NCBI GenBank assembly: GCA_030141605.1
Contig: JAQGDQ010000136.1
Coordinates: 310,001 to 374,000, forward strand
DNA: 64,000 nucleotides
From: Tubiluchus corallicola
Lineage: Eukaryota; Priapulida; Priapulimorpha; Priapulimorphida; Tubiluchidae
Direction of reading: 5' to 3'
The notes beneath the pieces are model-generated. The model had not been told where the DNA came from, made no database searches, and was given only the letters and a program-made list of their open reading frames with translations. This document shows positions 52,301 through 61,300 of the stretch, in pieces (the first letter of the stretch is position 1; each line of letters opens with the position of its first letter). A program made the translations under genes and the position numbers.

Positions 52301-55300
52301 ATAACTCTATCAGACAACAAAGAAAACGGAAGAAATAAACAAAGTGGTAAACAATAAACAAAGTGATAAACAATCATCTATTGTGCAAAATGTGATCAAA
52401 TTTCTCTTTCTACCTTCTGGCTGCACTAGATAATCGTGGTCTTTAGTGACCATCACACTGTCATCTTCCAGAATTGACCGATAAATTTCTTCTGGTGTTT
52501 TAGGGGATGAGACTTTCTTCTTGGGTCGAGCTACGTGCTCAGGAATAATTTGTTCCTCAGAGATGGGACGACCACCTGAACACAAACATGGCGTTCAGCT
52601 TGTACCGTGAACAACTGAATATCAGTTAACTTTGAAGATAGTACGAATAAATTATAAACATTAATAATATCAATTCTGTTACTGAATACACAAGAAAAGT
52701 ACATGTACATCAGGAAAAGGCATCAGGCGCTCAAATTAAAATTCTAGCTTACACATTATATACATAGCTATGTAATAATATATGCAATAAGTGTTCCTAG
52801 GAAACAACATGCACTATACCGAGGGTTTTCTATGTTTACAAATAAATATAAACAAGCAAAACAATGTGAACTATACACAATATAAACCATGAACTAAACT
52901 GTGCAGCCAAGTGCAACACTGAAAGTACAATGGTATCATTAATGAGCGGCAAAAGAAACATATTGCATTGATATACCATGTGATCATGCACATCCCATAT
53001 ATATCATTGCTATACATTTCTTTGCTTTGATTTCATCATACACATTAATTTACATTTAAGGATACATGTAACTTAAATACTAAAATTTATACAGAAATAA
53101 TATAATCACAACAAACACAGATCCAAACTGTAGTACAGAAATGTCTTGCATAAAAACTGCAATCAGAATAATGCATGGATTAAGTGCTGATTTCATTCTC
53201 TGACCAATAAATGTTTTTGGTAAAAACTGCTATATGCAACAAGAAATCACTAATAATAATATATGCAGTGATTGCAGTCTTGAGCTGGATCTGTGGGTAA
53301 CAATTACAAATTTTAAACAAAGATCATGTAACACACTCAGGTCACATTTACAGTGTAATACCAATGGACACAACAAGACAACATGTTGATTATCAATGAG
53401 TAGTCGGTAGTGGGTTATAAATCAGGTCGCAACATTACTGGTATTATATATTATCATTATTACCATTAACTTTAGCAGTGCAAAAACAAGACTGTACACA
53501 TTCGTAAATATGAAAGAAGTAACCAGGTAGCCAAATGATGACAATTTGTAATTCATTCTTGTGCTTCGTTTTCAAATTTAGTTTCTCATGAATCTATAAA
53601 TTATTGCCGATACTCTACATATAACTGTAATCAACAGGAATGCCGACACCACTGGAGAAATTTCACCAAATGTCTAAGCAACATGTAACACATAATTTGA
53701 TGCAAAATAACACAATAGCTTCCACGAAGTGCTTACCGAAATCAAAACGTTTTACAGGTGCATAATAATAATGGTCAAAAACCAAAAATGTCAAGCAGTA
53801 GTACAAACTTGCAAAATAATGGAAAAGTCATGCCAATGACAACAACGAAGGTGGCAAATAGCATTGGGCTATTACGTATATAATTCCTCCAGAACGTATG
53901 CAATTCCAATATGTGCACACTAATTTGTTGATGGTGTTTCAAGGTAGCATCACTTTCGTGTTGGAAATACACGTAAAAGCCCAAAGCGATGAATCACATG
54001 AGTATTTGTACCTTCGTTACTCGATTGGCTACGATTTCCGGAAGCAGACTCGCTTGAAGGAGTGCTGTTGGGAGCAAAGTGTTCAGTTTGGCGAATTGAA
54101 GCTTCTTTGATAACTTCGGAAAGACTGACATCTGCATCCTTCATGATGATATTAGCTATGAGAACATCTTGAGGTGGTTTAGTTAGTTCTGCATGCTCCT
54201 CAAACAGCTTTATTTTTTCGGAAACAGACAAGTTCATTTCATCTGCGTCATCACCACGAGCACTTCCAGAAGCACTGTGTGACAATTCTGACACATCTTG
54301 GACTGCTTCATCTGTACTTGTCAATAGAAACTCTTCTATCTTTTGCACCACTCTTTGATTTGGTTCTCCATTTGTAACAACTTCAATTCCTTCAATGTCA
54401 CCATACTCATGTTTTGTAGGTAGCCCAGGTGAAACCATAACAGGAACGGTGCTAGACATCACCACACCTAGAGATTGTTCAGGGTCCGACACTAAAGGTA
54501 AATTATGTTCAGGATCTTTACATATCACAATATTTTGCTCTTGTTCATAAGGAATGTCATTGGATGATTTAGGTTCACTTGGACTTGATGTTTCATTTGA
54601 GCTCGAACGAGAAGGTGGCGGCGCTTTCGTGACAGGATATGATTTTGCAGTACCTGGCCCTTGGTTTATAATGTGACTTTCCTTATCTGAATTAGAGTGA
54701 GCCGCCTCTTTCGTTTCCGAGTCTGAATCTTCTTCACCTCCAGAGACAACGCCATATCTTTCAATTTCGCCTTCGCTTGATACAGAATCCAGCTCCATTT
54801 TGTCTTCGGCTTGTTTTAATGATTTGTTGAATTGCAATTCGCTTAATGTTTTACCCGCATCATCCGTGCTAGCTGTTGTAAATTAGTTGTAAAGAAACAA
54901 TTATTATACCTAAAGAATTGCGACAAAAAAGACTTAAATATATTTAAATGCTACAGTCGCATAGTGAAAAGGTTTTACAAGTGTCACGAACACTGGTGTA
55001 GACTTTAACAGTAATAACAAATTATGCCACAAGATCATGCAGGTCTTGAGTTTTCAAACCATCAGGTTACAAGTAACAAACAGATGCCCTAAGACACACA
55101 AGCACATAGGTCAAAACCTTAGACTTAAAATGCCTCATACGTAAAACTTACAAGTTACAACAGAAAAGACAATAATGCTGTTCCAACATCAATGTTAGTA
55201 GAAAGTGATGATCTGGTCTTCTTCTAGTAGACATTAAATATCACACGCTGTTAATAAGGTTCTTCTAAGAACTACAGTTCATCAGTTAATAAGGCAGTCC

Positions 55301-58300
55301 ACACTCAATACCTTGTGCTGGTGCACTCGCAGCATTTGGATCAAAATCATTTCTTTCTATGTCACAGAGTTGTCGCAACAATTCTTCACGCTCAACATCG
55401 GACAAGGGTTTTGAAGAAGGTCGCTGCCGATCTACATGCATAGGTACAATTTCATCTTCCTCGGCATATTCGGGCTGTGCCATTGGGGCAATACGCTCCT
55501 GAGGGACAACCTCTGCTTCCTGTACAGGTACTTGTTGCTGGCCCGAGAGTCTTTCTTCCACGGTTTGCAGAATATTTTCTGTCCAGGGTTGAGTTTCATC
55601 CGCAATAGGAGTTGCTAGTAGCACAACAGCATATGTTATTGACTTTCTACAAGATCAGGCATGTTCATAGATATCCACTTAGTTTGTTAGTAGCATCATG
55701 CAGATTTACATGGCATTGTTTAGTAGGAATCACTGAACGCATCAAACTCATAGCCAACTAGACTGCATCCAAACTTCTTGACTTTACATTGTCATTCTTG
55801 AATGACGTAAAAAGGTGCTTGCTCATGAGAAGAGTCAACAAGCTCAATGTCTGTCTTGAATTAGTCATAGTTTAACTGTTACTCTACGTGACAAGCATTT
55901 GCTGTTTAGCACTGCACAAATGATTCAGTCCAATAAAAGAAAACGATGAATGCTATTACCAGTGCTACAGATAAGACATGTATTTGCCTAATTAGTAATT
56001 ATGTATCAATTTTGAACAAAAAACTGTGGATATAAAAATATATATCCACATAATTATTACTATGGGCGCATAAAATTACTTAAGATGAAAATTAAATGTA
56101 AATTTACAAAAAAGTTAGTCAATAATTTCAATTATATCCCAAATCTGAAACGTAATGACTGAGTAGCCACCACAATAATGACAATTCGTCTTTAAGCAAA
56201 ATCTTAATAACACTGGGTGAACTACAATGATTATATTTCCATGCTATATAATTTATTTTTGTGTTTAGTAGTACATTTATAAGATTGGGCAATGCTTTAT
56301 TTTGGTGCAATCATTGACTCGGGATTTGGCAAATAGTTAAATACTGTTAAAAAAATTAGTAATCATGAAATTTCACCATAAACTAAAAATCTAGAGGGTG
56401 ACAGACGAAAAAACTGAAAATGAAAAGTTTCTCTAGATTTTATTTTGGGCATTGGATTAAAATTTTATCCGGAGCACTGGGTATGACATATACAAAAGTA
56501 TTAGACATGTTAACTGATAACCTACGACAAGTACTTTGCTTTAAAAACAGGGTTTATAAGAAGTGCCCATAAACAAAAATGCTTCTAACATGCATCAATT
56601 AGGTAGACTGTAGAAAATATTACTTGAATTATACAAGAACCCAACATCTACTTTTCAATCAATCATGGAAAATGAGCTTGATTCCAATTAGAGATACCAC
56701 CCCTAAATCCCTTCAGCAAAGATGGGATAATTGATTTTCATGTGTCGAGGAATATGTAATAAAAGAAGTGCACACACAATAATTTTGGAGAAAATTTCAA
56801 CAAGAATTCGAGCCCTAAAGAAAAGACAGCTTCCGAGTTTACACTAGCATATCACTAACATCAAACGATGGCCATGCAGCTGACTGGCAAAAACTGCTTA
56901 CATCTATTATTAATTGGGATATATAGTTTGTGCAGCCCAAGCATCAATATCATGCTATGAAAACTGTAGATTAAAATACTGTATATACAAAGTTAACATG
57001 CATGATGCTGAAAACTAAAATATACCATTATAAACGTCACCATATTAGAACACAAGTAATCAGGTTAATTCAATAATCTATATTTCATGTCACGACTAAA
57101 TGTTAACTTAGCATTGCAATATTAAGTACTGAATCATTAAAGACATCAGAATACTTTAAACTGATTTACAATGTGTGCATTACAAAAGCACTCACATGAA
57201 TATAAATTGCAAAATTAACAATTAGAACTTATAGCTATAAAAACAGTCACTAATATATTGTAATTTGTTTAATGAGTTTTGCTAGTCCTATGCAATTAAG
57301 CAACTGAAAATGCAGCAATTCCTTGTATGCATGACAATAATTTTTCTTCAAAAGTTAGTTGTCATGATTTTCCAGATTAAAAACAAATCATTTTAGGAGG
57401 TTACACACAAGGAAAGGAAAGATAACCACTCACCTGTTCCTGAATCTCTCTCGATGACTGAGCCCTTTTCACTTTCAGATGCTTCACTCTCACCTTCCTG
57501 TAAGTAGTGCAGATGTAAATTTAGCTTTTTTGTTTTTGTCATGATCTTTAAATATGTAATAACTACAATCACAAAAAGTTAAAAGCAATAAAGTTGGATC
57601 AAAATGGGCAATTAAAGAAAAACAGGTGAAAAAGGAATGGTGAATAATTATGCATAGTAAAAATAGTTCCACCACTTTGAAATTGAGATAAATAATGTTT
57701 GCCATTTATAGTGGAAGGCAGGCTATCAAAAAAGCCTTATTGTTTTCAAAAATATAAGATAAAATGTATAATACATCCACAGGGCAGCATAATAATGTGA
57801 TAATCAGTTTTTTCAGTCGTACACAGTTATTGTACACGTACAAGCACACATATACACATCAAGATGTACATTATTAGCCATATCAACTTTTGACAAGCAG
57901 ATGCAGTAAAAAGATACACAGGCAATAATCGGAAAAGAAAATGTTGATCTGAAAACTACAACATACAATGGAATTATCACACATGACAGCAAGAGAAAAG
58001 ACGCGAATTATGTAATGAATTAACAGATAGTGTGTATAATGATAACGAATGTACAACTGTTGATGTATAACAACTGATAATAGTGTCAAAAAAACTTTCT
58101 GGAAATATGCAAAAATGTCCAAAATTGAAAAATGCTTAACCTAAAAAACTACAGGCAGTGCAATAAAACTGCTGCAAAGCAAAAAACCTAAAAAATGATA
58201 ACATTAAAAAAAACAAAATGAAAATGAATCGCTAGTGGCAGAAAAACCGAAATGCAAATTTTTTGTTTAAATTCTAACAGCTACATAATTTAATGAAAAA

Positions 58301-61300
58301 TTGTTAAAAAGCCGAACTGTCAGTTTGGTAAGGGAATTGAAAAATTCACTATTTTTAAACGACGATGTCATGCTTTTGAGTGTAAAACCCAAAAAATCAC
58401 AAATAAAAGAAAAATAAGAAAGAAATAATAACAAACCAATGAAGAACGAACCAATGAAGAAAAGATGACACTAGTAAGAAGTTGGCTTTTCTTTCTTTGT
58501 AGTAAGCAAATTGGATAATTGGATTTATAAATCAAAAACAATGACAAAATTTGCCAAAAAGGTCATAAAAATAGATTGTGTTTGTTTACACATCTAGTAT
58601 CTACTAATATGATAAAATTAGAAAAAAATGCAAAAATCTTCCACCACATCATCATGCGGAAAATCAATAAACATCTTGATATTGTTAAATGAATTCTGAG
58701 CATGTTTGCAAGCATAAATGCATTTTGCGATGCTTGCATTGCTATTAGCAACCACAGTATATAAAACAAGGTTTACTGATAGCTAAAAAGCCAACTCCTG
58801 ATTTGATATTTATTAAAATAATTTTTTTCCTGATAAACAGTTAATAAAGTGAAAGTCAAGCAAACAGGCAAAAAACACAGAAATGTGAGTTAGAATAGGC
58901 TGCTGGGCCCCAAACAACAAGCATCATGCTTGGCAACGGTGACCATGGTGACGATCATTATTCGTACTCCTACCTCTATCAAGTCCATTTGTGCCTAACA
59001 CAGAAAAGTGATGCAAGAAAAGTAAAGATTTTTCAAAAGTTAAAACTCACTGACACAAGAAACAAAAATCTACGAAAAAAATTTCAGCAAACAAAACACG
59101 GCAAGTAAAAAAGCAGCAATGCGTGTTGCACTGTGCATGTCACATAGAAACAGCAAGGTGCTATAGACTTTACATCAAAATGTGAATGCGGTTAATGAAA
59201 CATTAAAATGTGAATGTGGTTAATAAAACATCAAAATGTGAACGCAATTAATAAAACAAGTATTCTCTCCAGGCATTACGTAAATCACATGGACGGGACG
59301 ATTCTTCGAGAAGACTGCTAGTAAGTTTCGATAAAGAGAAAGTTTAATGTTGTTTGCCTTGAGTACATGTTTGTATGTAAATTGGTTATATATTGTTAAA
59401 CCGAACAGCAATATTTTAAAGTTTTAAACAACGAACTAAAACTTGTCTTACTTTCCGTTAAGTTACAACTGCTCAACTGCATAAATTTGTTAGGTTGCTG
59501 ACTACCGCTACAAATGCTAGATAATGTAAAGGAACCACTAGGCTGTGCAAATAAATGTTGCAGTAGTAAAGCAACTTCATTTTGCAATTAAAAATACTAA
59601 ATGCATTTCTTGCTAGAAATCAAAGTTTTTCTTAAAATTTTAAATGTACCAGACAGGAACTAAAGTTGTAAAAGTTTATTTTCCTACAAAGCTACAATCA
59701 GAAAAAAAATGATGGAAATAATACATGGAAATAAAAATCAAATGTTACCTTCACCAAGTCTTTCTCGTCATATGACACATCTAGTGACGCATCACGGCGC
59801 ATCGATGCATCCCTAGATGGTCCCAACTCTTCTTTGAAGTCCTCAAAACCAGACTGGTCCATTTGTGCTTTGGCTGCTGCCTTTTCAAGTTCATCGGTTA
59901 CCAATTCCACATTGTGCATGCATTTCTGCACGATGTCGTCCCTGTTTATTCTGCGCAAAGCCTTTTCAAGATTGTTACCTAAAATATATTTTATAGCATC
60001 AACATCTCTTTGGCAATATTATCACAAAATTAAGAAAGTTTATGGCTCAAGATGTTCAGTAATTCGTGTGTTCAACTGCTAAACAGGTCAATTTGATTAA
60101 TTAATAGACTGATTATTAGACTTATTAATGCACAGTATAAGCCTCTGAATAGTGGCAACAATGCCTAGGAATTACCGCCAATGACTGGATATAAAATCCA
60201 TAATTTCTGAACAAACTTATGCTATCAGCGGCATTTGTGTCAGCAAAGTTGATGCCATCGACAGTACTGACAACTTTAGGAAACAATAATGCAGATGTAA
60301 ATTGACGTATTAAATTTTTTTTCTTAACCAGTCGAAAATTTTATGCCAAAATTCTTTCATTATACATGGAAGTTTAGAAGATTTACGGCCATCACAAAAC
60401 CTAGTTTATGGCAATATCTGTAAAAATGACTCAGATACGATTAAAAATTAATAATTTTTCATGCACTTTGGCACACTGCATGCCCAAATCTAGCATTCAA
60501 AAGTAGGGCCTACTCAACTCGGTGACTATACATGACACTCGAATTAATTTCTAAGATGAGCTGCTGAACTGACAGAGGTGTCTCAGCTATGTGTGGATGT
60601 GTTTACATCTTTCCTCTACAAAGTTATGATCAGTAAGGCACATGAAAGCACCCAGAGTTTCAAACCAAGGTAGTCAAGAGATATTCATGTAAAGTACGCA
60701 AGCCTAATCACACTGTCATAACTCCACTATAATGACATCACTAAGCAATCACATTCACATGCTTACCTGTGGCCATGTCGCGTCTTTGCACAAACCACCG
60801 GTGCAACATCGTCAGCGCTTGTGTGTCAACGTCGTCGGGTTGCTCGTTTCTGATTTGCTGTATTTGCTGCTCGTTGAAATCAAGTTGTAAAGCAAGTGGG
60901 ATCCAGTCGTCTTGAAGCTCGTGTGCTATGTCAGAAAGACGAAGGTCGGCCTTAGTAATTGTCTCACCTCCAGCTGAAAAAACATTAAGACACCAAATGA
61001 AGTCATTACCATAAAATCAAATTTTTTTTATTGAGCCTGATGTATTTATTGCCAGTACCATAAACGCATCAATATTTGCATCATAATCCAAATCATTGTT
61101 TAAGTTAACAGAACTTTTAGATACTCGCAAATCACTTGTAGATCACAAAAATGCATGCATTGTGAAAATACATTTCCATAGAAATGTCATGCTTTTTTCA
61201 AGCAAAAAAAACACGATTTCACGAAAATTTGTTTTTGTACATCTAATTCAATAAAATGCGTGTCAGAAAAAATAAAGCAATTTTTACAAAATAAAATGAA

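Larger units (their letters stand above)
57498..59748 (-). other. Ankyrin intron (2.25 kb) after the death domain
   Basis: Apart from the candidate microexon (58974-58994) and the three-copy repeat at 59175-59258, nothing coding is seen. Confidence 0.55.
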
